This document shows positions 1 to 6,798 of a stretch of DNA of 32,953 bases, piece by piece. Source of the DNA: a bacterium (GTDB lineage Bacteria > SZUA-79 > Acidulodesulfobacterales > Acidulodesulfobacteraceae); NCBI GenBank assembly GCA_021794335.1, contig JAJYQZ010000334.1, positions 1-32,953 of the forward strand, in the 5' to 3' direction. A program made the translations under genes and the position numbers. Below the pieces are notes generated by a model. The model had not been told where the DNA came from. It saw only the letters and a program-made list of their open reading frames with translations, and searched no databases. Every line of letters begins with the position of its first letter. Position 1 is the stretch's first letter.

Positions 1-122
1 AACCTTTTATTCTCAAAATAGTCGGGCTCATATTTACTACTTTTTATAATAGGTCATTCTTAATAATTATACTATAATGCAATAAAAAATAAATAGAAAA
101 AATAATTTTTTGACAGATAGGC

Positions 123-269
123 ATGAACATACTTACCTGTATAAAAAAAGTAACTGATAACGATATGAAAAGGAAATATACTGAAAAAAATAAAATTCAT
201 CCTTTTAGGATGGGTTATAATGAAGATACCAGTTTGAAATTAACTATGTCTTCAACTGTCGTTTTTTGA
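123..269 (+). pseudogene. Possible EtfB (electron transfer flavoprotein beta) N-terminal fragment
   Basis: A 48-codon reading frame starts MNILTCIKKVTDND. This resembles the N-terminal strand and CIKQVPDT-type signature of electron transfer flavoprotein beta subunits. The frame is AT-rich and Lys-rich, and it ends at a TGA that overlaps the first bases of the IS256-family terminal repeat at 268. It is therefore best read as the 5' end of a gene cut by the element. A TATAAT hexamer lies about 45 bases upstream, but I see no convincing -35 box. The rest of the gene does not appear on the other side of the element. Only about 15 residues match the family, so the assignment is tentative and it could be an unrelated short frame. 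Confidence 0.35.
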
Positions 270-295
270 TACTGTCAACTTTTTTGTGTAAATTT
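268..295. repeat. IS256-family terminal inverted repeat, one end
   Basis: Reads GATACTGTCAAC and then TTTTTTGTGTAAATTT inward. It overlaps the transposase stop codon at 275-277. It pairs with 1718-1745. Confidence 0.8.
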
Positions 296-416
296 TTTAT
301 AAAAAGGCAAATTAGGCTGCACCTTCCCGACAATATTATGCGTCCAAGCCGCTTCCATTTTTATGGATATAAATGCAAGCAGATTATATGAACTGTTTTC
401 CCCGGCTAATCATTCC

Positions 417-453
417 GTTTAGCATAAAGCCTTCGGCTTTATAAGCGCTAAAC
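417..453. repeat. Hairpin H1 in the IS256 transposase
   Basis: On the plus strand: outer arm GTTTAGC, inner stem ATAAAGCC, loop TTC, inner stem GGCTTTAT, a one-sided AAGC, then outer arm GCTAAAC. Coding sequence on either side (SLA before, LAGENSS after) suggests about 42 bases were inserted with a TTAGC duplication. The frame is kept, but TAA and TGA codons are introduced. Confidence 0.8.
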
Positions 454-1109
454 TCCATATCATAGATTTAGTTCTTCTTTTAAATTCTTTATTTAATCTT
501 TCTATAATGTTGGTTGTTCTTAACGATATCCAGTCCTCTTGAGGAAATTTAAAGAACGTTAGCGAAGAATCTATCGAGTTGGATAAAGACTTAACGGCGG
601 ACGGAAAATCCTTATCGTATTTATTTTTAAATTCTTTAAAAAATTCCATAGCTTTATCTTCAGACGTGGCATAGAATATTGACCTTAAGCCGTCGGCAAC
701 CTCTTTTTTGTGCTTTATCGGCACTTTTGGATAATACATTTCTAGCAAGATGAACTTGGCATCTTTGAACCGAAGAATTATAAAATTCTTCTTTAAATAC
801 CTTCAGCCGGCAAGTCCGTCCATTATGCCGAGCTTAACCGATGAGCCGTTTAGGCCCCTGTTTTTAAGGTCTTTAAAGAACTGCCGCCAGGAAGAGGCTG
901 ACTCTTTATCGCCGGACTGGAAGCCCAGAACGGAACGGTAACCGTTAATATCTACGCCTATGGCTACGAGTACCGGAACCGTTTCTATTTTCTTAATCCG
1001 CATATGAAAATTAACGCCGTCAAGATAGATATATTTTATATTCTCTGCGGATAAGTCCCTCGTTCTCCATTTCTCGATAGCGGAAATAAGCTCTTTATTG
1101 GCGTTTGAT

Positions 1110-1166
1110 ATATCTTTTTCCATGTTTATAAAAGCCTTTGGCTTTTATAAACATGGAAAAAGATAT
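1110..1166. repeat. Hairpin H2 in the IS256 transposase, perfect 27-bp arms
   Basis: Two perfect 27-base arms are separated by TTT. The core is TTTATAAAAGCC / GGCTTTTATAAA, extended by CTTTTTCCATG and its complement. It splits the transposase between SPQIS and SNANKEL and changes the frame. The bases ATATC occur on both sides, as a small target duplication would. Confidence 0.85.
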
Positions 1167-1589
1167 CTGCGGAGACAATTTCCTGCCTATTAATTTATTC
1201 GACAAGAGGGATAACGAGCGGGTCGATATGCCGGTTAAATACATCAGGGTTAGATCTTCTTTTATCGAGTCTTCGTATCTTTTGAAGCGGGGAAGCACCT
1301 TAGGCTTATAAGTTCCCTTTCTATCCGTTGGAACTTTTACAGCGGTATCGCCTATTGATTTAATGCAGAAACGGCGGGCATAGGAACCGTTGCGATAGTT
1401 TGGGTCAGTGCAGGTGGAACGCTCGTATCTATTCCTTTTAAGATGGTCTTTAAGTTCTATGTCTAAAAGCTCCGATATGTAATTGCCGACCTGTTCTTTA
1501 ATATTAGTCCTTATTAGCTCAAACATTTTAGACGGTTCCTTTTGAATCTCTTTGAATAAAGTTACGATTTCTGATACACTGGTTTTACA

Positions 1590-1635
1590 TCTTTGTCGGC
1601 ATAAAAGCATTGCTTTTATAAGCCGCCGACAAAGA
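1590..1635. repeat. Hairpin H3 at the IS256 transposase start
   Basis: Outer arms TCTTTGTCGGC / GCCGACAAAGA enclose ATAAAAGC, loop ATT, GCTTTTAT and a one-sided AAGCC. It is built like H1, with different outer arms. It lies directly after the native ATGATG start and separates it from the frame encoding KTSVSEIV. Confidence 0.8.
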
Positions 1636-1717
1636 CATCATTGGCGTTGCCTCCTTTAATTTAAAGTTATTTTGGTCAATAACTATTTTATAGGAGGTGC
1701 GCCTATTTTGCCATTGG

Positions 1718-1745
1718 AAATTTACACAAGATATTTTACACTATC
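1718..1745. repeat. IS256-family terminal inverted repeat, other end
   Basis: Reads AAATTTACACAAG inward to CACTATC at the outer tip. It is the partner of 268-295, with 23 of 28 matches. Confidence 0.8.
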
Positions 1746-1869
1746 GGTATCTAAGGGAAAACCTAAAAAGGTCGCTATAGTCGCCTGCATGAGAAAATTA
1801 ATAACGATATTAAACAGCATGATGAAAAACGATAAAATGTGGGACGCAACTATGTTATCTGCTAAATAA
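1746..1869 (+). pseudogene. IS110-family transposase C-terminal remnant
   Basis: The plus-strand frame reads VSKGKPKKVAIVACMRKL followed by ITILNSMMKND and ends at the TAA at 1867-1869. The GKPKKVAxVACMRKLLxILN block is the hallmark of the C-terminal Transposase_20 domain of IS110/IS1111 elements. Only the last 40 or so codons remain. Upstream, the frame runs straight into the terminal repeat of the IS256 element, so that element or a later deletion removed the rest. About 125 bases of AT-rich sequence follow, and I recognise nothing in them. Confidence 0.75.
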
Positions 1870-1996
1870 AATATTTGGAAATTTATAGAAAAAAATTAAT
1901 TAAATTGAAATAAAATAACCAAAAAATGTATTTTATATTTTATTAATTATTTCAATAACTTACATTAAATATTTTACTTGACAAATAACACAGTTG

Positions 1997-2011
1997 CTGA
2001 CACCTTTATTG
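1997..2011. repeat. Half copy of the REP-like palindrome
   Basis: CTGACACCTTTATTG is one arm of the palindrome seen complete at 31930-31964. It supplies the TAA stop of the broken methyltransferase at 2006-2008. Confidence 0.6.
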
Positions 2012-2220
2012 TATAACAACCCATTTGCTTGTTTCACCTATGTTTACTCCGGAAATAGGAAGATACTGAAACCATCTCGGCAACTCGGTTATAAGCCTGC
2101 TTGGACCGGGCCAATTAGGCACGTCGTCAAAGACGATTATTCCTCCTTTCATTACAAACGGCGACCAAAACTCAAATCTTTCCTGACGCTATCGTATTCA
2201 TGCCGATGGAATAAATAAAT
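2006..2220 (-). pseudogene. Remnant of a class I SAM-dependent methyltransferase
   Basis: Read on the minus strand, one frame gives LFHRHEYDSVRKDL and the next gives FEFWSPFVMKGGIIVFDDVP, then NWPGPSRLITELPRWFQYL to a TAA at 2006-2008. The pattern (FIDGDHxYDxVxxDFxxWxPxxxxGGxIxFDDV) is that of the C-terminal half of Methyltransf_24 or cephalosporin-hydroxylase-like proteins, which are common in O-antigen and glycan clusters. A single-base loss near 2171-2178 shifts the frame between KDL and FEFW. The 5' end is missing and abuts a palindrome half-site at 2221-2235. A second half-site provides the stop codon. Most likely this is the dead end of the glycan cluster to its right. Confidence 0.65.
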
Positions 2221-2235
2221 CTGACCCCTTTATTG
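2221..2235. repeat. Half copy of the REP-like palindrome
   Basis: CTGACCCCTTTATTG has the same orientation as the half copy at 1997-2011. It marks the 5' truncation point of the methyltransferase remnant. A short direct repeat of CTTTATTGCC follows it. Confidence 0.55.
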
Positions 2236-2287
2236 CCACTTTATTGCCTTTAAAGAACAGAATATCAAATAATTCATCCTATTTAAC

Positions 2288-3448
2288 CTATAGAAAAAAG
2301 ATTGAATTAATCAGCAATTTCTTTATTGATTCGCACACTCTTACAACTTCTTTCTTTGTAAGTTTTGGGTATAACGGCAAACTAATAGTTCTATTTCCTA
2401 TATCATATGCATTAGAGAAATCTTCCGGTCTATAACTAAAAGTTTCTTTAAAATATTTTAAAGTATGAACAGCTCTATAATTAACGGCACAACCTATCCC
2501 ATTTCTTTGTAACTCCTGCATTGCATAATCTCTTGATATTTTATGCGGTAAAAGTACGGTAAAAAGATGATGTCCGCTGATTTCATCGCTCTGCGTATTT
2601 TCAATAAAATCTAATCCATCTATATCACTTAAAAGTTTACGATAAAGATTTTCTAAAGTTTGACGTTTTTCACGGTATTCATCTAAACGTTGTATCTGAT
2701 TAATTAAAAGAGCTGCCTGAATATCATCCATATTATATTTCCAACCCATCATTTCCATATCCCAGTGTTCGTATTTTTTGGTATAACGCGATGACGCATT
2801 CTTTGATATACCGTGATGACGCGCTGACCGATACCAAGATGCATCGTCAGATGATCTGCATGCAATTGCGCCACCTTCCCCGCAAGTCATTGCCTTGGTA
2901 GCATAGAAAGAAAAGCATGCCGCATCGCTCAATTGTCCGGGTCGCACACCGTCTCGTTTCCCTTCTATGCAATGAGCCGCATCTTCAATAAGCGTAACAC
3001 CATATCTTTTTGCAAGTTTTGAAAAACCTTTCATGTCAACCATTCTACCATAAAGATGCACAGGAATTATTGCTTTAATTCTACTATTTAACTTTATTGC
3101 AGATTCAACGTCATCTGGTAAGATAAGTCCGCTCTTTGGACATACATCAACAAATACTGGTTTTGCGCCAGCTTGTATAATAGCTGAAGCAGTTGCAACA
3201 AAAGTCATAGGAGTCGTAATCACTTCGTCTCCATTTCCAATTCCATGTCTTAAAAGCGCAAGATGTAACGCAGCCGTACAACTGGTAAGTCCTACAACAT
3301 TTTCAATTTCTAAATACTCAGCAAACTTTTCCTCAAATTCGTTTACTTTTGGTCCTGTGGTTAAAAATATTGATTTTAAAACATTTACTGCAGATTGTAT
3401 ATCTTCTTTTTTTAAATTATGTTTATAAAATTCTATCTTATTTTTCAT
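2288..3448 (-). CDS. DegT/DnrJ/EryC1/StrS family sugar aminotransferase
   Basis: This 386-residue PLP-dependent aminotransferase is of the type that converts NDP-4-keto-6-deoxy sugars to amino sugars. Visible motifs are GLTSCTAALHLAL near residue 53 (PLP phosphate), EDAAHC near 155 (Asp for the pyridine nitrogen) and SFYATKAMTCGEGG near 180, with the Schiff-base Lys at about 185. The length is normal for the family. It follows the 4,6-dehydratase at 3557-4597, separated by 108 AT-rich bases, so the pair probably makes a 4-amino-4,6-dideoxy sugar nucleotide. Which sugar (perosamine, viosamine, Fuc4N or another) cannot be read from sequence alone. It is the last intact gene of the cluster. Downstream are only remnants. 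Confidence 0.9.
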   Translation of the reverse strand: MKNKIEFYKHNLKKEDIQSAVNVLKSIFLTTGPKVNEFEEKFAEYLEIENVVGLTSCTAALHLALLRHGIGNGDEVITTPMTFVATASAIIQAGAKPVFVDVCPKSGLILPDDVESAIKLNSRIKAIIPVHLYGRMVDMKGFSKLAKRYGVTLIEDAAHCIEGKRDGVRPGQLSDAACFSFYATKAMTCGEGGAIACRSSDDASWYRSARHHGISKNASSRYTKKYEHWDMEMMGWKYNMDDIQAALLINQIQRLDEYREKRQTLENLYRKLLSDIDGLDFIENTQSDEISGHHLFTVLLPHKISRDYAMQELQRNGIGCAVNYRAVHTLKYFKETFSYRPEDFSNAYDIGNRTISLPLYPKLTKKEVVRVCESIKKLLINSIFFL

Positions 3449-3556
3449 ATTAAGAAATTGACACCTCTTTGAAAGTTTTATATTTTAATGTGCTGATAAA
3501 ATGTTTGCTATGTTATGTAATATATAATATATCCTACTCCTACTCTATATATATTA

Positions 3557-4597
3557 TTAATGTAATTCTCTCTTTCCATCTTTAGTAATAATAGGCACAG
3601 ATCTCATCCACAACTGCTTCTCCCAGAATTTTCTATTTTCTTTATACCAATCAATCGTTTTTTGAAGACCCTCATCCCATAACACATTTGGCTGCCAACC
3701 AAATGTATTTTTCATTTTTGCAATATCGCCTGTATGCCGAATAACTTGTCCAGGACGATCTCCGATAAAAGTTAGTAATGAATCGTCTTTACCCATTAAT
3801 TTAATTATATCACGAGCGATAGATATAATAGACCTGTCTATGCCTGTAGCTAAATTAAAAACTTGCCCTTTTACTTTTTCTATTTTTGCGTGCATTATAA
3901 TATCTATGGCCTTACAAACATCTTCAACAAAAATATAGTCCCTTGAAGCACTACCATCACCATGCACAGTTATTGATTCGTTTAAAATACAACTTGTTAT
4001 AAATCTAGGTATAGCTTTTTCAAGATGTTGATAAGGACCATAATTATTAAATGGACGAATAATAATAGCTGGTATATCATAAGTTGACCAGTAAGAAAAA
4101 ACAAGTCTATCAGCACCTGCCTTCGCGGCTGCGTATGGACTCATGGGATTTAACGGATGCTCTTCATTCATTAATGGTTTTTGGGCAGTGCCGTAAACTT
4201 CCGATGTAGATATATGGATAAAACGTTCTATGTTCTTTTTGTATTTTAAAACGGAATTTGTCACTGTTTGGGTCCCTATAACATCGGTTTGAAAAAAAAG
4301 AAAATTGTCGTAAATGGAACGAGTTACATGACTTTCAGCAGCAAAATGAATAACAATGTTGGATTCGGAAACAAGAGTATCTACTAATTCAGCATTTACA
4401 ACATTTCCGTGCCAAAATATTATCCTATTATCATTATTTTCAATTTTATTAATATCTATCGGCAGATTTTCAACATTTCCGGCATATGTCAAAGCATCTA
4501 AAACTATAATTCTATAATTAGAATATTTTTTATAAATATAATTTATAAAGTTGCTCCCTATAAATCCTGCTCCGCCTGTAACCAAAATAGTCTTCAT
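3557..4597 (-). CDS. NDP-sugar 4,6-dehydratase, RmlB-like extended SDR
   Basis: This 346-residue extended short-chain dehydrogenase has a GGAGFIG nucleotide-binding loop at residues 8-14. The active-site block is ISTSEVYG near 129-136, and the YxxxK pair is Tyr155/Lys159 in SPYAAAK. The N-terminal VLDALTYAGNVENL is RmlB-like. However, the active site reads TSE rather than the TDE usual for dTDP-glucose 4,6-dehydratase. That variant is common in UDP- and GDP-sugar dehydratases and decarboxylases. The nucleotide and sugar are therefore uncertain. Together with the neighbouring DegT aminotransferase, the likely product is a 4-amino-6-deoxy sugar for the surface glycan. The start codon is the ATG preceding KTILVTGG. 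Confidence 0.88.
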   Translation of the reverse strand: MKTILVTGGAGFIGSNFINYIYKKYSNYRIIVLDALTYAGNVENLPIDINKIENNDNRIIFWHGNVVNAELVDTLVSESNIVIHFAAESHVTRSIYDNFLFFQTDVIGTQTVTNSVLKYKKNIERFIHISTSEVYGTAQKPLMNEEHPLNPMSPYAAAKAGADRLVFSYWSTYDIPAIIIRPFNNYGPYQHLEKAIPRFITSCILNESITVHGDGSASRDYIFVEDVCKAIDIIMHAKIEKVKGQVFNLATGIDRSIISIARDIIKLMGKDDSLLTFIGDRPGQVIRHTGDIAKMKNTFGWQPNVLWDEGLQKTIDWYKENRKFWEKQLWMRSVPIITKDGKRELH

Positions 4598-4618
4598 TTT
4601 TTGACCTCAATTTTTAAT

Positions 4619-5323
4619 TTAATTTTTATTATTTAATATAATTGAAAGACTTTCTTTTCCGCAATTAAAAAATAAATCTACAACAGATAAATATGGAATA
4701 AAATATCCATATAATTGTTTATAAATAGGGTGTTTATAATCTTGATATTGCACTTTTATGCCGTTGTTTAAAAAATGAGAATCATTAATATAATTCCTCC
4801 CTGAAGACCCCTCATAGAAAATATCCGCATCAAACAACTTACATATTTTTACAAGCCTGTCTATTGTATTATTGTCATTAATATTTAAAGAAGATGACCT
4901 AATTATCTCTTTATTATTCATGCCGAGACAATCTTTTAATTTTAAAATAAAAAACATATCGATATCTATAAGATATTTCCACTCAAGTGAATAAGCTTCC
5001 TCGAATATAGAAATATATTCACTAAAAAAAAAAGATTTTGAATAATTCTGTTTAATTGAAAATAAATGTTTTTTTCTCCAATTAATTTTATTATCTATTA
5101 AAACATCTAAAATAAGAGGCTGGTTTGTAAGACTCACATGCACCGGAATAGTAAGCCATTCAATTCCTTTTGCTGATTTTATCCTATTTCTATTTCGCCA
5201 ACCGCCTTTATCGTACTTAACATCATCGTAAATTATAAAAACGTCGCTTTTATACATCTGTTCAAAAAAACCTAGCCATGGAAGATAACCGGGTTGAAGA
5301 ATTCCAATTGTTTTTTTGCTCAT
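4619..5323 (-). CDS. WbqC family protein
   Basis: This 234-residue protein opens with IGILQPGYLPWLGFFEQM and continues with DVFIIYDDVKYDKGGWRNRN, the defining start of the WbqC-like family. The family is found in O-antigen and capsule clusters. Its biochemical role is not settled as far as I know, although a role in modifying an amino sugar is often supposed. The length is typical. It sits 21 bases from the 4,6-dehydratase and 21 from the upstream radical SAM gene, in line with one transcript. Its base composition is very AT-rich compared with the flagellar genes, like the whole 2.3-9.8 kb stretch. Confidence 0.85.
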   Translation of the reverse strand: MSKKTIGILQPGYLPWLGFFEQMYKSDVFIIYDDVKYDKGGWRNRNRIKSAKGIEWLTIPVHVSLTNQPLILDVLIDNKINWRKKHLFSIKQNYSKSFFFSEYISIFEEAYSLEWKYLIDIDMFFILKLKDCLGMNNKEIIRSSSLNINDNNTIDRLVKICKLFDADIFYEGSSGRNYINDSHFLNNGIKVQYQDYKHPIYKQLYGYFIPYLSVVDLFFNCGKESLSIILNNKN

Positions 5324-5344
5324 TAGTGTACCTTATATTACAAA

Positions 5345-6325
5345 CTATTTATTGTTAATTTTACTATTAAGCTTTGCTTCAGCTTCTTTGATAAGTTTCC
5401 AATAGTTGTGCTGCCAAGAACGATATTTCCAATCGGGACAGTCCTTACACGGCTCTATATCTAAAGCTTTTTTATTAATATGAATATTTCTATAATATTG
5501 AAATTTTTCTCCCATCCATATATCTCTTATTTTATCGCTATGTATATTCCCCATATCGGTTTCAGCTTTAATATCAAGGCCGCAAAGCATTACTTTTCCT
5601 CTTGAATCTATATTTAACCTTTCAAAAATAAATGGGCACGGTATCATTTCTTCTGGATTAAGGTAAAAACTTGGGTCAGCTGAATTTGACGGATCATTTA
5701 TACCCCAAGTCAAATATTTTCTTTTTTGAAAATTATCAACAATAGGCTCCCAAAAAGATGCTACTTCATCAACATTAACACCTTTCTGATTTACGCAACT
5801 TGCGATTATTTTAGTAGCACTATTTAATTTATTCCTTAATTCAACAGTTAAACCAACATTTTTAAGCAATTTTTCCCAATTTAATCCTTTTCTTACTTTT
5901 GCGTAAGTTAGTTTATCAGCGGCATCAACGCTAAACTCTATAACGTCAATTTGGGCGTTGAGTAGCTTGGTAATACTGGATTTTGTAAATTTTGAGCCAT
6001 TAGTTATAAGTCCAATTTTTGCACCGACTTTTTTAGCATAAACCATAAGTTCAACTGCTTTAGGGTGCAGCATTGGTTCACCCCCGCCTGATATCCTTAT
6101 CCAAGCACCGTACTCTCCGCACTGGTCAGCAATTATTTTAAAAGTACTTTCATCCATAAATAATCTGTCCCTATAATCCGACCTAATATTTGAATTAGTA
6201 TATGGGCAATTAGGACATTTAGCATTACATACATAAACAAAAGAAATAACGCACATCATTGGAAATTCTTTTGCCTCAGGTCTAATATTATATTCTTCCT
6301 GCGTGTGAATAACCTTTTTTTCCAT
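5345..6325 (-). CDS. Radical SAM protein with SPASM-like C-terminal domain
   Basis: In this 326-residue protein the 4Fe-4S binding motif CNAKCPNC is at residues 33-40 (Cys33, Cys37, Cys40). It is followed by RISGGGEPMLHP, the SAM-binding GGEP region. The C-terminal part has CPFIFERLNIDSRGKVMLCG, GNIHSDKIRDIW and EPCKDCPDW, the pattern of a SPASM auxiliary cluster domain. Such enzymes perform oxidations, epimerisations or peptide and sugar modifications, and glycan-cluster members are mostly uncharacterised. The substrate is unknown. A second radical SAM/SPASM gene of similar size lies at 8665-9612, with a GNAT and an AsnB between them. I infer a shared modification pathway. Confidence 0.87.
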   Translation of the reverse strand: MEKKVIHTQEEYNIRPEAKEFPMMCVISFVYVCNAKCPNCPYTNSNIRSDYRDRLFMDESTFKIIADQCGEYGAWIRISGGGEPMLHPKAVELMVYAKKVGAKIGLITNGSKFTKSSITKLLNAQIDVIEFSVDAADKLTYAKVRKGLNWEKLLKNVGLTVELRNKLNSATKIIASCVNQKGVNVDEVASFWEPIVDNFQKRKYLTWGINDPSNSADPSFYLNPEEMIPCPFIFERLNIDSRGKVMLCGLDIKAETDMGNIHSDKIRDIWMGEKFQYYRNIHINKKALDIEPCKDCPDWKYRSWQHNYWKLIKEAEAKLNSKINNK

Positions 6326-6354
6326 TTTTCCTCTTTAAAATAATAAATTAATTT

Positions 6355-6798
6355 TTAACATAAAAATTTTTTATATTGAATTCCTTCGAATAAAATTTCA
6401 TTATATTTTTTAAATTCAACACCTTCTTGGGAGAACCCACACTTTTCAAAGAGTTTTTTTGCATTATTGTTGTCTTTTAATACCCAAGCATAAATAAAAC
6501 ACAAATTATTTTCCTTTGCAATTTTTTCTACTATTGATATAAGCTGTTTGCCTAAACCCCTGTGTTTATCCTTAACAAATATGGTTACTTCACCGCCTTT
6601 ATTAATATATAAAATTACTATTCCTATCAATTCTTCTCTTTCAATAATGCCTCTTATTTCAATTTTTTTATTTTTAAACCATTTTAAAGTATCATTTTTA
6701 TTTATTGGATTTGTTAATAATAAATCACTATAATTATTTCTTAAGGCAATATACTGCTCAATATATCGAATTTCTTTTTTTAAATCTATCGTTTTCAT
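6355..6798 (-). CDS. GNAT family N-acetyltransferase
   Basis: This 147-residue single-domain GNAT has the acetyl-CoA pyrophosphate loop in VKDKHRGLGKQLISI (R/QxxGxG/A type, reading HRGLGK) and the C-terminal NNNAKKLFEKCGFSQEG motif of RimI-like enzymes. Its start overlaps the end of the upstream asnB gene by 4 bases (6795-6798), which points to translational coupling. In this setting it most likely acetylates an amino sugar or a sugar-linked amino group made by the neighbouring enzymes. Protein acetylation cannot be excluded from sequence. Confidence 0.82.
   Translation of the reverse strand: MKTIDLKKEIRYIEQYIALRNNYSDLLLTNPINKNDTLKWFKNKKIEIRGIIEREELIGIVILYINKGGEVTIFVKDKHRGLGKQLISIVEKIAKENNLCFIYAWVLKDNNNAKKLFEKCGFSQEGVEFKKYNEILFEGIQYKKFLC

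Larger units (their letters stand above)
275..1641 (-). pseudogene. IS256-family transposase, broken by frameshifts and hairpin insertions
   Basis: Joining the pieces gives a roughly 400-residue IS256/MULE-type DDE transposase that starts at the ATGATG at 1636-1641 behind an AAAGGAGG site. Visible catalytic landmarks are Asp in YIYLDGV, Asp in LGIMDGL and Glu in TTNIIERLNKEF. The last part, MEAAWTHNIVGKV to FTQKS, ends at the TGA at 275-277. There are five disruptions. Hairpin insertions lie at 1590-1635 (just after the start), 1110-1166 (between SPQ and SNANK) and 417-453 (after RRTKSM). There is also a one-base loss near 802 and a one-base gain in an A run near 735, which together restore the frame. 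The three open pieces cover roughly 1095-1610, 803-1123 and 419-748. None can encode an active enzyme alone. Confidence 0.9.
268..1745 (-). mobile_element. Decayed IS256-family insertion sequence, about 1.48 kb
   Basis: The element is bounded by imperfect 28-bp terminal inverted repeats at 268-295 and 1718-1745. They share GATA at the tip and TTGTGTAAATTT inside, with 23 of 28 positions identical. Its length fits the IS256 family. It contains one broken transposase on the minus strand. The eight bases outside each end do not match (CGTTTTTT left, GGTATCTA right), so no target duplication remains. The two flanks also carry different gene remnants. This suggests recombination or an adjacent deletion after insertion. 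The element is inactive as it stands. Confidence 0.85.

Noticed and set aside
750..941. Plus-strand frame opposite the IS256 transposase
   Set aside because: Antisense to transposase codons around the first catalytic Asp. No independent signal.
228..1755. GAAGATACC at about 222-230 and GGTATCT at about 1746-1752 as IS target duplication
   Set aside because: They are inverted, not direct, and the first is not adjacent to the terminal repeat.
1994..2218. Plus-strand 74-codon frame opposite the methyltransferase remnant
   Set aside because: It is the antisense shadow of the minus-strand methyltransferase sequence. No family match.
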